Shown piece by piece: positions 8,119 to 16,673 of a stretch of DNA of 64,000 bases (within the stretch, counting starts at the first letter, position 1; every line of letters begins with the position of its first letter). This DNA comes from an uncultured Caulobacterales bacterium (GTDB lineage Bacteria > Pseudomonadota > Alphaproteobacteria > Caulobacterales > Caulobacteraceae). The notes beneath the pieces were generated by a model. That model ran no database searches and was not told the origin of the DNA. It was given only the letters and a program-made list of their open reading frames with translations. The position numbers and the translations under genes are program-made. The DNA is taken from NCBI GenBank assembly GCA_903862425.1, contig CAIOYC010000025.1:1-64000 (forward strand). The letters run 5' to 3'.

Positions 8119-10593
8119 TTGACCCACGACACCGCCGCCGCCAATCGCGACGCCGCCGCCTTTCTGTCGGGTGATGGCGAGATGGCCGCGCGCATCCGCG
8201 CCTTCGACTGGTCCGCGTCGCTGGGCCCGATCGCTGACTGGCCGGCCAGCCTGAAGACTACGGTGGGCCTCATGGTTCACTCGCCCGTCCCGATCGTCCT
8301 GCTGTGGGGTCTGGACGGCGTCATGATCTATAACGACGCCTATTCGGTCTTCGCCGGAGGACGCCATCCCGCTCTGCTCGGCTCACGGGTGCGCGAGGGC
8401 TGGCCCGAGGTCGCCGACTTCAACGACAACGTCATGCGGGTCGGGCTGGCGGGCGGCAGGCTGCAATACAAGGACCAGGAACTCATCCTGCATCGCTCCG
8501 GCGCGCCCGAGCGGGTATGGATGAATCTCGACTATTCGCCGGTGATCGACGAAAGCGGCGGGCCGGGCGGCGTGATCGCCATCGTCATCGAGACCACCGA
8601 GCGCGTCCTCGCGGAGCGCCGCGCCGTCGCTGAGCAGGAGAGGCAACAGCGCCTGTTGACCCAGATGCCGGGGTTCGCCGGCGTATTGCATGGGCCGGAG
8701 CACGTCTTCGAATATGTGAACGAAGCCTACCGCGATATTTCAGGCCGGCGCGACCTGCTTGGTCTGAGCGTGCGCCAGGCCTTTCCCGACATCGACGGAC
8801 AGGGCTTTTACGAACTGCTGGACCAGGTCTACGCGACCGGGGAGCGGTACGTGGCGCACGGCCTGCCGATCAGCCTGTCGGGCGACGACGCCCCGCGCTT
8901 CATCGACCTGCTTTACGAGCCGATCCGCGACGAACAGGGCGCCGTCACCGGCATCTTCGTCGGCGGCTACGACGCGACGGAGGCCTATCGAACCTCGGCC
9001 GCCCTCGCCGACCTGAACGCCACCCTGGAGCAGCGGGTGGAGGAGCGGACCCGCGCGCTGAAGGACTCAGAGGATTTCGCCCGCCTCGCCCTGTCGGCGG
9101 TAAGCGGGGTCGGGGTCTGGACCTATGATGTCGCCACCGACAAGTTCACCATCGACGCCGCCATCTCCAAGCTCTACGGCCACGATCCCGAAGCCGGCGC
9201 GGCGGGCCTGTCGCCGGCGGAATTCCTGGTCAATGTTCACCCCGAAGATCGCGCCGCCCTCGCCGCGACCCTGGCGGGGGGACTGAAACGGCCGGGCGAT
9301 CTGGAGCTCGAATACCGGCTCTGTCATCCCGATGGTTCGGTGCATTGGGTGCTGTCGCGCGGTCACACCTATTTCAAGGACGGCAAGCCGGTGCGTCGGA
9401 CCGGCGTCGGCATCGACACCACCCGCAACCACCAGCTCGAAGACCAGCTGCGCCAGAGCCAGAAGATGGAGGCGGTGGGCCAGCTCACCGGCGGCATCGC
9501 TCACGACTTCAACAACCTGCTCACCGCCATCAGCGGTAGCCTGGAACTACTGGAGACGCGCATCGGCCAGGGGCGGCTGGCGGGGGTTGAGCGATACATC
9601 TCCGCGGCGCAGAGCGCCTCGCGCCGGGCGGCGGCGCTGACCCAGCGGCTGCTGGCCTTCTCCCGCCGCCAGACCCTCGATCCGCGCCCCACGGACGTGA
9701 ACAAGCTGGTCGCCGGGTTGGAGGAGCTGATCCGTCGCACGGTCGGTCCTACGGTGGAGCTCGAAGTGGTGGGAGCGGGCGGCCTGTGGCCGACGCGGAT
9801 CGACCCGTCGCAGCTGGAGAACGCGCTTCTCAACCTCTGCATCAACGGCCGCGACGCCATGGCCCCCGCGGGCGGGCGTCTGACCATCGAGACGGCCAAC
9901 AAGTGGCTGGACGAGCGGGCCGCGCGCGACCGAGACCTCGCGCCCGGCCAATATGTCTCGCTCTGCGTCACAGATACGGGCACCGGCATGAACCCGGAGA
10001 CCGTGGCGCGGGCCTTCGACCCCTTCTTCACCACCAAGCCGCTTGGCGAGGGGACGGGCCTGGGCCTCTCCATGGTCTATGGTTTCGTGCGCCAGTCCGG
10101 CGGGCAGGTGCGAATCTACACCGAACTCGGCAGCGGCACGACCATGTGCCTTTATCTGCCGCGCTATGTCGGCGATCTCGACGAGGACGACGTCATGCTC
10201 GGCGACACCATCGACCCTGGTGACGGCGAAACCGTGCTGGTGATCGACGACGAGCCCGCCGTGCGCATGCTGATCGTCGAGGTGCTGGAGGACAACGGCT
10301 ACAACGTCATCGAGGCGGGCGACGGCGCGGCGGGCCTGCGCGTGCTGGAAACCGACGCCCGGGTCGATCTTTTGATCACCGATGTCGGCCTGCCCGGCGG
10401 CATGAACGGCAGGCAGGTGGCGGACGCGGCGCGGGTGTCCCGGCCGGATCTGAAGGTCCTGTTCATCACCGGCTATGCGGAGAACGCCGCCGTGGGCAAC
10501 GGACATCTTGAGGTGGGGATGGAGGTGATCACCAAACCCTTTGTCATCACTGCCCTCGCCGCCAAGATCCGGGAACTGATCGACCGGCTCTGA
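8119..10593 (+). CDS. Hybrid PAS histidine kinase with C-terminal receiver
   Basis: 824 residues if the TTG at 8119 is used; an in-frame ATG at 8182 would shorten it by 21. No membrane segment is evident, so it is probably a soluble sensor. The order is: an N-terminal PAS-like domain ([16 protein letters not shown], then [10 protein letters not shown]), a second PAS near 175-300, a third PAS near 325-440 ([15 protein letters not shown]), then HisKA with the phospho-site His462 in [11 protein letters not shown], HATPase ([29 protein letters not shown]) and a receiver with Asp755 in [14 protein letters not shown] and Lys in ITKPF. The C-terminal receiver suggests internal phosphotransfer. Ligand and output are unknown. 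Confidence 0.92.
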   Translation: MTHDTAAANRDAAAFLSGDGEMAARIRAFDWSASLGPIADWPASLKTTVGLMVHSPVPIVLLWGLDGVMIYNDAYSVFAGGRHPALLGSRVREGWPEVADFNDNVMRVGLAGGRLQYKDQELILHRSGAPERVWMNLDYSPVIDESGGPGGVIAIVIETTERVLAERRAVAEQERQQRLLTQMPGFAGVLHGPEHVFEYVNEAYRDISGRRDLLGLSVRQAFPDIDGQGFYELLDQVYATGERYVAHGLPISLSGDDAPRFIDLLYEPIRDEQGAVTGIFVGGYDATEAYRTSAALADLNATLEQRVEERTRALKDSEDFARLALSAVSGVGVWTYDVATDKFTIDAAISKLYGHDPEAGAAGLSPAEFLVNVHPEDRAALAATLAGGLKRPGDLELEYRLCHPDGSVHWVLSRGHTYFKDGKPVRRTGVGIDTTRNHQLEDQLRQSQKMEAVGQLTGGIAHDFNNLLTAISGSLELLETRIGQGRLAGVERYISAAQSASRRAAALTQRLLAFSRRQTLDPRPTDVNKLVAGLEELIRRTVGPTVELEVVGAGGLWPTRIDPSQLENALLNLCINGRDAMAPAGGRLTIETANKWLDERAARDRDLAPGQYVSLCVTDTGTGMNPETVARAFDPFFTTKPLGEGTGLGLSMVYGFVRQSGGQVRIYTELGSGTTMCLYLPRYVGDLDEDDVMLGDTIDPGDGETVLVIDDEPAVRMLIVEVLEDNGYNVIEAGDGAAGLRVLETDARVDLLITDVGLPGGMNGRQVADAARVSRPDLKVLFITGYAENAAVGNGHLEVGMEVITKPFVITALAAKIRELIDRL

Positions 10594-10739
10594 TCCTGTC
10601 TGGATCAAAATGTCGCCAATCCCTAACGGCCGCTAACCGCCTTTGTTGGCCAGCCTTTTACCCCTTCCGACGCAAGGTCCGGCCCGACCGGAGAACCGCA
10701 GAGTCTGCGCGGCGATCTGCGGCGTTTGGGGATGCCATC

Positions 10740-12338
10740 GTGCTGGATCGGTTGAAGCGTGTGATCGAAAGGTTCGCGAGATCGCGGGCGGGTTCGATCG
10801 CGCCGATGTTCGCCATCATCGGCACCTTCGCCCTCATGCCGGCTGTCGCCGTCGGCGTGGACGTGGCGCGCGGCATGACCGGCCGCAACAATCTCCAGGA
10901 CTCGCTCGACGCCGCCGCCCTGGCCGTCGCCCACCTGCCCGCGGGTTCCAGCCAGGCGACCATTACCAGCACGGCCCAGTCCTGGCTGAACGCCAACCTT
11001 CAGAATTCCGGCTCGCTCGGCCCGGTGACATTGACCGTCACTATGGGAACGCAACAGGTCGACCTCAACGCCGCCTCAACCGTCACCACCTCGCTCGGCG
11101 CGCTCGGCTCGTTCGGCGGGCTCAGCCAGCTGCCGGTAAAGGCGCACTCGACGGTGAAATGGGGCCTGAATCACATCGAGCTGGCCATGGTGCTCGATAA
11201 CACCGGCTCCATGTCCGACGACAACAAGCTGTCCAGCCTGCAGTCCGCCGCCTCAAGCCTGGTCGACACCCTGTCGGCGTCCGCCACCCAGAGCGGCGAC
11301 CCCAATGCGCTGAAGATCGGCGTGGTGCCCTTCTCCATGACCGTCAATGTCGGCTCGACCTATCAGACGGCGACCTGGATGTCGGGGGCCATGCCCACCG
11401 CCTATGGCACGGACATCTTCTCTACGACGGGCGTCAACCGCTTCACCCTGCTGAAGAATATGAGCACGAGCTGGGGCGGTTGCGTCGAGAGCCGCCCGAT
11501 GCCCTACGACGTGCAGGACACCGCGCCCAACGCCAGCGTTCCGGCCACGCTGTTCGTGCCCTTCTTCGCGCCGGACGAACCTGACGACTATTCTATTCAA
11601 TACTCCAGCTACAGCGGAAACTACGACTATAAGAACGGAAAATACTACTACAATTTCTACAACAATTATCTGGCCGATGGCACGACCAGCACCAATTTCA
11701 GCACGCGGCAGGGTAATTCAGGCAAGTATACGAGCAAGCCTGCAAGCGGCACGCACCCCTATTGGGGGGGCGCCATCGGTCCCAACGCCGGGTGTCAGAC
11801 CGCGCCGCTGCTGCGCCTGACGACCACCATGTCGACGGTGAAGACCGAACTCAACGCCATGGTGGCGGCCGGCGACACGGAGATCCCGCTCGGCATGATG
11901 TGGGGTTGGCATCTGCTGTCGCCGAGCGCCCCCTTCGCCGACGGCGCCGCCTATGGCGCGCCCAATACGATCAAGATCGTGGTTCTGGTGACCGATGGTC
12001 AGAACACCTATGGCACCGGCATGAACGGCAACAACAATTCGGCCTACACCGCGCTCGGCTATGTCTGGCAGAACCGCATCTCCACCAACGCCGGCGACTA
12101 TTCCAACCCGGCGGCGGCGCTGAACGACCGGTTGACCAAGGTCTGCGCGAACATGAAAGCCGCCGGCGTCGTGGTCTATACCGTCCCGGTGGAAGTCACC
12201 GACACGACGATCAAGAGTCTGCTATCCGGTTGCGCGTCGTCGAGCGACAAGTACATCGACGTATCCTCGTCATCCCAGCTGCAGGCGGCGTTCAACAACA
12301 TCGCCGGCTCGATCTCCTCGCTGCGGATCGCCAACTAG
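10740..12338 (+). CDS. TadG-like pilus/envelope protein with vWA domain
   Basis: 532 residues from a GTG. The N-terminus carries the Tad-type anchor (SRAGSIAPMFAIIGTFALMP, one membrane helix, then VGVDVARGMTGRNNLQDSLDAAALA), characteristic of TadE/TadG pseudopilin-like proteins. A von Willebrand A domain begins near residue 148, with the MIDAS-type motif VLDNTGSMSDD (Asp153) and a later VLVTDGQNTYG. The rest is exported. It is a lone gene: no tad/cpa secretion genes are nearby, so it would need machinery encoded elsewhere. A Tyr/Asn-rich, lower-GC insert (residues ~281-317) stands out from the rest. Confidence 0.85.
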   Translation: MLDRLKRVIERFARSRAGSIAPMFAIIGTFALMPAVAVGVDVARGMTGRNNLQDSLDAAALAVAHLPAGSSQATITSTAQSWLNANLQNSGSLGPVTLTVTMGTQQVDLNAASTVTTSLGALGSFGGLSQLPVKAHSTVKWGLNHIELAMVLDNTGSMSDDNKLSSLQSAASSLVDTLSASATQSGDPNALKIGVVPFSMTVNVGSTYQTATWMSGAMPTAYGTDIFSTTGVNRFTLLKNMSTSWGGCVESRPMPYDVQDTAPNASVPATLFVPFFAPDEPDDYSIQYSSYSGNYDYKNGKYYYNFYNNYLADGTTSTNFSTRQGNSGKYTSKPASGTHPYWGGAIGPNAGCQTAPLLRLTTTMSTVKTELNAMVAAGDTEIPLGMMWGWHLLSPSAPFADGAAYGAPNTIKIVVLVTDGQNTYGTGMNGNNNSAYTALGYVWQNRISTNAGDYSNPAAALNDRLTKVCANMKAAGVVVYTVPVEVTDTTIKSLLSGCASSSDKYIDVSSSSQLQAAFNNIAGSISSLRIAN

Positions 12339-12350
12339 GCGCGAAGCGTA

Positions 12351-12383
12351 AGGCCCGGCTGGCGCAAACGCCGGTTCGGGCCT
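12351..12383 (+). terminator. Hairpin after the TadG-like gene
   Basis: Arms AGGCCCG (12351-12357) and CGGGCCT (12377-12383) pair perfectly, with an inner partial stem CTGGCG/CGCCGG around a CAAA loop. It starts 12 bp after the stop. There is no T tract, so it may be a weak terminator or a transcript-stabilising structure before the HIG1 gene. Confidence 0.45.
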
Positions 12384-12395
12384 ACATCCGTGGCC

Positions 12396-12596
12396 ATGGA
12401 CATCTTCATCAACATCGTCATCGCCCTGGCCATGCTGGCGGTGCTGGCCAGCCTGTTCGCCGGCTTCTACACCGTGGTGCGCGGCGGCGAGTTCGCCCGC
12501 GCCAACTCCAACAAGTTCATGCGCTATCGGGTCATCACCCAAGCCGTCGCCGTGGCGGCCCTGACCATCGGCTTCATCTACAAGATGAGCCACTAG
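12396..12596 (+). CDS. HIG1-domain twin-transmembrane protein
   Basis: 66 residues from the ATG at 12396 (a GTG two codons upstream is an alternative). It is essentially two membrane helices (FINIVIALAMLAVLASLFAGF and VITQAVAVAALTIGFIYK) joined by a short basic loop, RGGEFARANSNKFMRYRV, which is the HIG1 signature. In mitochondria, HIG1 proteins associate with respiratory supercomplexes; bacterial versions are presumed inner-membrane and less well defined. In alphaproteobacteria the gene is often next to the cobalamin adenosyltransferase, as here (21-bp gap). Confidence 0.85.
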   Translation: MDIFINIVIALAMLAVLASLFAGFYTVVRGGEFARANSNKFMRYRVITQAVAVAALTIGFIYKMSH

Positions 12597-12617
12597 GCCG
12601 TCGGCGGGAGCGCGGTC

Positions 12618-13196
12618 GTGGTCACTCTGAACCGCATCTATACCCGCACCGGCGACAAGGGGGGCACCAGCCTCGCCACCGGTGAGAAGGTCCGCAAGCA
12701 CGACCTGCGCGTCGAAGCCTATGGCGCCGTGGACGAGGCCAATGCCTGTGTCGGCCTGTGCCGCCTGCACTCCGCCGCCGATCCCGTCCTCGACGCCATG
12801 CTGGGCCGGATCCAGAACGAGCTGTTCGACCTTGGGGCCGACCTCGCCACCCCGGACCGTCCGGACCGGCCGTTGGGCTGGGAGGCGCTGCGCATCCTCG
12901 AAGGCCAGGTGGAAAGGCTGGAGGCCGAGATCGACAGCCTGAATGGCGACCTGTCCGACCTGACCAGCTTCATCCTGCCGGCCGGCACGGCCCTGGCCAC
13001 GCACCTGCACCTGGCCCGCACGGTCTGTCGCCGAGCCGAGCGCATCGCCGTCCGCCTCGCCGACCAGCCGGACGAACCGGTCAGCGCTGCAGCGATCAAG
13101 TATCTGAACCGGCTGTCGGACCTGCTGTTCGTCATGGCCCGCCACGCCAACAAGGCCGAAGGCGACGTGCTCTGGCAGCCGGGCGCGACCCGCTAG
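12618..13196 (+). CDS. PduO-type corrinoid adenosyltransferase
   Basis: 192 residues from a GTG start. The enzyme transfers the adenosyl group of ATP to cob(I)alamin, making coenzyme B12. Family hallmarks are the N-terminal ATP loop TRTGDKGGTSLATG, then DLRVEAYGAVDEANACVGL, and the C-terminal helices with CRRAERIAVRLAD and YLNRLSDLLFVMARHAN. It follows the HIG1 gene and probably shares its transcript. In related genomes etfBA often comes next; here the next gene is a convergent GNAT enzyme whose stop overlaps this one by 4 nt. Together with cobT at 26-28 kb it indicates B12 use or synthesis. Confidence 0.93.
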   Translation: MVTLNRIYTRTGDKGGTSLATGEKVRKHDLRVEAYGAVDEANACVGLCRLHSAADPVLDAMLGRIQNELFDLGADLATPDRPDRPLGWEALRILEGQVERLEAEIDSLNGDLSDLTSFILPAGTALATHLHLARTVCRRAERIAVRLADQPDEPVSAAAIKYLNRLSDLLFVMARHANKAEGDVLWQPGATR

Positions 13197-13882
13197 ACCT
13201 TGGCCCGCGCCAGCATGGTGATGTGGATGGTGCGGCGGATGCGGAAACCGAGCGTTTCGTAGAGCCTGATGGTGGCGGTGTGCGCCGCATAGGCGTGCAG
13301 GAAGGGCGTCTCGCCGCGCGCCAGCATGCGCCGCGCCGTCACCCGCATCAGCCCGGCGGCATAGCCGTGGCCCCGATGATCCGGATGGGTGCAGACGCCG
13401 CTGACCTCGCGAAACCCCGGTATCTTCATCCGCTCGCCGGCCATGGCCACCAGCCGCCCGTCCATCTTGACGCCGATGAAGTCTCCGAGCCGGTTGGTGC
13501 GCGGGGCGAAGGGGCCGGGCTGAGTCAGGGTGGCGAGGGCCAGCATCTCCGGCGCGTCGGCGTCGGTGAGGGCCTCATAGGCGAAGCCGGGTTCGCCCGG
13601 CGTGATCGCGTCGGCCACCATCTGCACCGCCTCCGCCTCGACCGTGGCGACGAGGCTGGGCGGGACTGGCTGCACTTCGGCCTCCGCCCGGGCGATCACA
13701 CCCTCCACAGGCGCCATGGCGGCGAGAGCGGCCAGGCTTTCAGGCGAGGTGTCGGCGCAAGCGGCGAAGGGGCCGTAAGCGGGGTCGAGACGGCGTGCGC
13801 GCGCGTCGCCCAAAGCGAATTTCGACCAGCCGGTCGCCAGCGCCGACCAGACCGGCCGATCCAGGGGGTGGCCGTGCGCCAC
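13193..13882 (-). CDS. GNAT-family N-acetyltransferase
   Basis: 229 residues. The C-terminal half is a GNAT fold: GVCTHPDHRGHGYAAGLMR is the acetyl-CoA pyrophosphate-binding motif A, and HAYAAHTATIRLYETLGFRIRR is the usual motif B end. The N-terminal ~100 residues are less conserved, as in the FR47-like subgroup. The substrate is unknown. The stop codon overlaps the convergent adenosyltransferase stop by 4 nt, and the start lies only 1 bp from the stop of the upstream phnDE gene on the same strand, so it may be co-transcribed with the phosphonate importer. Confidence 0.82.
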   Translation of the reverse strand: MAHGHPLDRPVWSALATGWSKFALGDARARRLDPAYGPFAACADTSPESLAALAAMAPVEGVIARAEAEVQPVPPSLVATVEAEAVQMVADAITPGEPGFAYEALTDADAPEMLALATLTQPGPFAPRTNRLGDFIGVKMDGRLVAMAGERMKIPGFREVSGVCTHPDHRGHGYAAGLMRVTARRMLARGETPFLHAYAAHTATIRLYETLGFRIRRTIHITMLARAKV

Positions 13883-13883
13883 C

Positions 13884-15719
13884 TTACATCAGCCGTGAGC
13901 GCAGGGTCTGGGAGAGCAGGTCGATCAGGCTCACCGCCACTACGATCACCAGCACGATCACCGCCGTCTGGCCGTACTTGAAGGCGTTCAGGCTATCGAA
14001 CAGCAATTGGCCGATACCGCCCGCGCCGATCAGGCCGAGCACGGTGGCGGAGCGGGCGTTGCTTTCGAACCGGTAGAGGGCATAGCTGGTCCACAGCGGG
14101 GCCACCTGCGGGAAGATGCCCCAGATCACCTCGTGCAGGCGCGAACCGCCCACGGCCTTCACGCCCTCCACCGGCTGCGGGTCGATGGATTCCACCGCCT
14201 CGGAAAACAGCTTGGCCAGGACGCCGCCGGTATTGATGGCGATGGCGACGACGCCGGCGAAGGGGCCGAGGCCCACGGCGACCAGGAACAGGGTGGCCAC
14301 CACCAGGTCCGGGATGGCGCGCAGCACGTCGAGCAGGCGGCGCACCGGCTGCTGGATCCAGGCCGGCGATACGTTCTTGGACGCCAGAAGGCCCAGGGGC
14401 ACGGCGATCAGGATGGCGAGGAAGGTGCCCCACAGGGCGATCTGGATCGTCAGCCACATGGCCGCGACATAGTCCTGCCAGAGGGTGAAGTCCGGGTGGA
14501 GGAAGGACTGGGTCAGGCGCTGGGTGTTGGCGGAGTTGGTGACGATCAGGCTCGCCTTCCACATCTCCACCGGCCCGAAGGAGATCAGCAGCAGGAACAG
14601 CACCCCGCCCCAGACCAGCACGCCGATGGCCCGCTGCGGCTTGGTGGGGGCCACGGGGTTCGAGGCGTCTCTCGGGACGAACAGGGCGACGAGCACCAGG
14701 GCGACGAGGCCGAGGAAGACCCAGGTCTCCCAGCGCCGGCCGCTCTTCACCCCGTCGAAATAGCTGTTCCAGCGGGTCAGCATGGTCGGCGCCTTGCCCG
14801 AGACCGGGGTCTGGGCGGCGACGTAGTTCTGCATCTGCACCACCGGCGCCAGATAGGCGTTGTCTGCGGGCGGGAAGGCCGAATACTTCAGCTTCTTCAA
14901 TATCTCGCGCTGATGGTCGCCCTCCGCGCCCGGCGCCGTGCCATAGGAGTTGAAGAAGCTGCGCAGCTTGGCCTTAACGCCCTCAGGCAGGTCCTTGCGG
15001 TAGAGGATCGAGGCCTCTGGCAGGTCGGGCGAGGACCAGATCACCTCGGTCCGGTCGACCGCCGCCTTCACCTCCGGCGAGCCGGAGCGGTAATAGGCCA
15101 GGCCCACCGAATTGTTGGTGGCGGCGTCCACGAGGCCGGTCGAGACCGACAGCATGTTGTTCTGGTGGCTGGCCGAGCGCACCTGCTTGAAGCAGGTATT
15201 GGGATCGATGTGCCTGGGTCCGAACAGGAACACCTTCGGCGCCAGAGTGCCGGACGTGGAGGTCGGGTCGCCAAGGCCGAAGCTCAGCGTGTGGTCGCAC
15301 TTCAGCAGCTTGTCGAGGGTGAGGCCCGAGCCCTTCCTGGCCAGGATCACCGAATTGTAGGTGCCGCGGCCGTGATCGTCGATGGTGCGCGCGAACACCT
15401 CGGCATTGGCGCGCTTGATCGCCTCCACCGCGGTCTGGGCGGAGAACCAGCCCACCTGGGTCTGGTTGAAGGCCATGGCCTGGATCAGGGTCGTATAGTT
15501 GGACGAGTAGAAGGCCTTCACCTTCAGCCCGGTCTGGGACTGCAGGTCGTCGATCAACGGCTGCCAGTACGACGACATGGACTGCTGGTCTTCCGCCGAC
15601 AGGATCGAGAAATTGATCGTCTGCGCGGCGGGATCGGTGTTGGGGTGCTGGGCGTACGCTGCGCCACTGAGGCTGAGCGCGCCGATCAGGGCGATGAGGG
15701 CGGCGAGGAGGCGCTTCAC
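13884..15719 (-). CDS. Fused phosphonate ABC transporter binding protein-permease (PhnD-PhnE)
   Basis: 611 residues, about the sum of a PhnD and a PhnE. An N-terminal signal peptide (ending AYAQ near residue 24) precedes a PhnD-like periplasmic binding domain (~35-325): NFSILSAEDQQSMSSYWQPL, YSSNYTTLIQAM, QVGWFSAQTA and LSFGLGDPTSTSGT. A membrane helix near 340-358 (WVFLGLVALVLVALFV) links to a PhnE permease domain with several helices and the ABC-contacting EAA loop (EAVESIDPQPVEGVKAVGG). There is no frameshift or stop at the junction. The ATPase PhnC overlaps its start by 4 nt, so the two genes make a complete importer. The ligand (phosphonate, phosphite or phosphate) cannot be assigned by eye. 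Confidence 0.88.
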   Translation of the reverse strand: MKRLLAALIALIGALSLSGAAYAQHPNTDPAAQTINFSILSAEDQQSMSSYWQPLIDDLQSQTGLKVKAFYSSNYTTLIQAMAFNQTQVGWFSAQTAVEAIKRANAEVFARTIDDHGRGTYNSVILARKGSGLTLDKLLKCDHTLSFGLGDPTSTSGTLAPKVFLFGPRHIDPNTCFKQVRSASHQNNMLSVSTGLVDAATNNSVGLAYYRSGSPEVKAAVDRTEVIWSSPDLPEASILYRKDLPEGVKAKLRSFFNSYGTAPGAEGDHQREILKKLKYSAFPPADNAYLAPVVQMQNYVAAQTPVSGKAPTMLTRWNSYFDGVKSGRRWETWVFLGLVALVLVALFVPRDASNPVAPTKPQRAIGVLVWGGVLFLLLISFGPVEMWKASLIVTNSANTQRLTQSFLHPDFTLWQDYVAAMWLTIQIALWGTFLAILIAVPLGLLASKNVSPAWIQQPVRRLLDVLRAIPDLVVATLFLVAVGLGPFAGVVAIAINTGGVLAKLFSEAVESIDPQPVEGVKAVGGSRLHEVIWGIFPQVAPLWTSYALYRFESNARSATVLGLIGAGGIGQLLFDSLNAFKYGQTAVIVLVIVVAVSLIDLLSQTLRSRLM

Positions 15720-16546
15720 TGGGCCGCTCCTGCGTCGCCGTTGGAGCCGCGCAGCTCGATGGGCGCGTCCGGGCCGAGCACGTCCTCGATCTCCGGGCCG
15801 TAGATGTCCACCAGCATGGGACGGCTGAGGCCGGAGGGCGGGCCGTCATAGATGATCCTGCCCGCTTTGAGCGCCACGATGCGGCGGCAATAGCGGATGG
15901 CGTACTCCACGTGGTGCAGGGTGATGATGACCGTCAGCCCGTCCTTGGCGTTCAGCTCCGACAGGGTGGCCATGACCCGCCGGGCGGAGACGGGGTCGAG
16001 CGAGGCCACCGGCTCGTCGGCCAGGATGCTCTCGGCCCCTTGCACCAGGGTGCGGGCGATGGCGCCGCGCTGCTGCTGCCCACCGGACAGGGTGTTGGCC
16101 CGCTGGGCGGCGTATTCGGCGACGCCCACGCGGGTCAGGGCCTCCATGGCCCGCTTGCGATCCTCGCTCGGCCACCAGCCCAAGGCGCCGCGCCAGCCGG
16201 GGACCTTGGCCAGGGCGCCGACCATGACGTTGGAGAACAGGCTGAGGCGTCCCACCAGATTGAACTGCTGGAAGATGAAGCCGGTGCGAGCGCGCGCCTC
16301 GCGCACCCTGTCGGTCAGGTGGCCGCCCTCCTGGATAACTAGGCCGGCGGTGCGGACCCTGCCGCCCTTGTCGATGCGCACCAGACCGGTGAGGGTGCGC
16401 AGCAGGGTGGACTTGCCCGAGCCGGACGGACCGATCAGGGCGACCATCTCGCCCTTAGCCACATCGAGGCTCACCTCGGACAGCGCGCGGCGCTCTCCGT
16501 AGGTCTTGGAAACGTGCTCTGCGGAGAAGGCGAGCTCGGCGGCCAT
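15716..16546 (-). CDS. phnC: Phosphonate ABC transporter ATP-binding protein
   Basis: 276 residues. All ABC motifs are present: Walker A GPSGSGKSTLLRTL, Q-loop in FIFQQFNLVGRLS, signature [15 protein letters not shown], Walker B ILADEPVASLDP and the switch His in IITLHHVEYAIRYC. The [22 protein letters not shown] stretch and overall length match PhnC. It powers the downstream PhnD-PhnE fusion, which starts inside its last codons (ATGA-type overlap). It is the first gene of the unit; no C-P lyase (phnG-M) or phnX genes are nearby. Confidence 0.92.
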   Translation of the reverse strand: MAAELAFSAEHVSKTYGERRALSEVSLDVAKGEMVALIGPSGSGKSTLLRTLTGLVRIDKGGRVRTAGLVIQEGGHLTDRVREARARTGFIFQQFNLVGRLSLFSNVMVGALAKVPGWRGALGWWPSEDRKRAMEALTRVGVAEYAAQRANTLSGGQQQRGAIARTLVQGAESILADEPVASLDPVSARRVMATLSELNAKDGLTVIITLHHVEYAIRYCRRIVALKAGRIIYDGPPSGLSRPMLVDIYGPEIEDVLGPDAPIELRGSNGDAGAAQ

Positions 16547-16673
16547 GCTGTCGAAACCCGTCCTGCCGTTGGCCCCAGGGGAGGTGGGGCGGTCGGATCG
16601 GAGTTCTACGCGAAAAGTCGCCGACTCGGGAAGCGGGTAGGGCGAAGCTCGTTAATCTTTACCCCAATCGGCT

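Noticed and set aside
14007-15803. Long plus-strand frame opposite the PhnD-PhnE gene
   Set aside because: Its product is a low-complexity Gly/His/Arg-rich mirror of the real gene, without family similarity.
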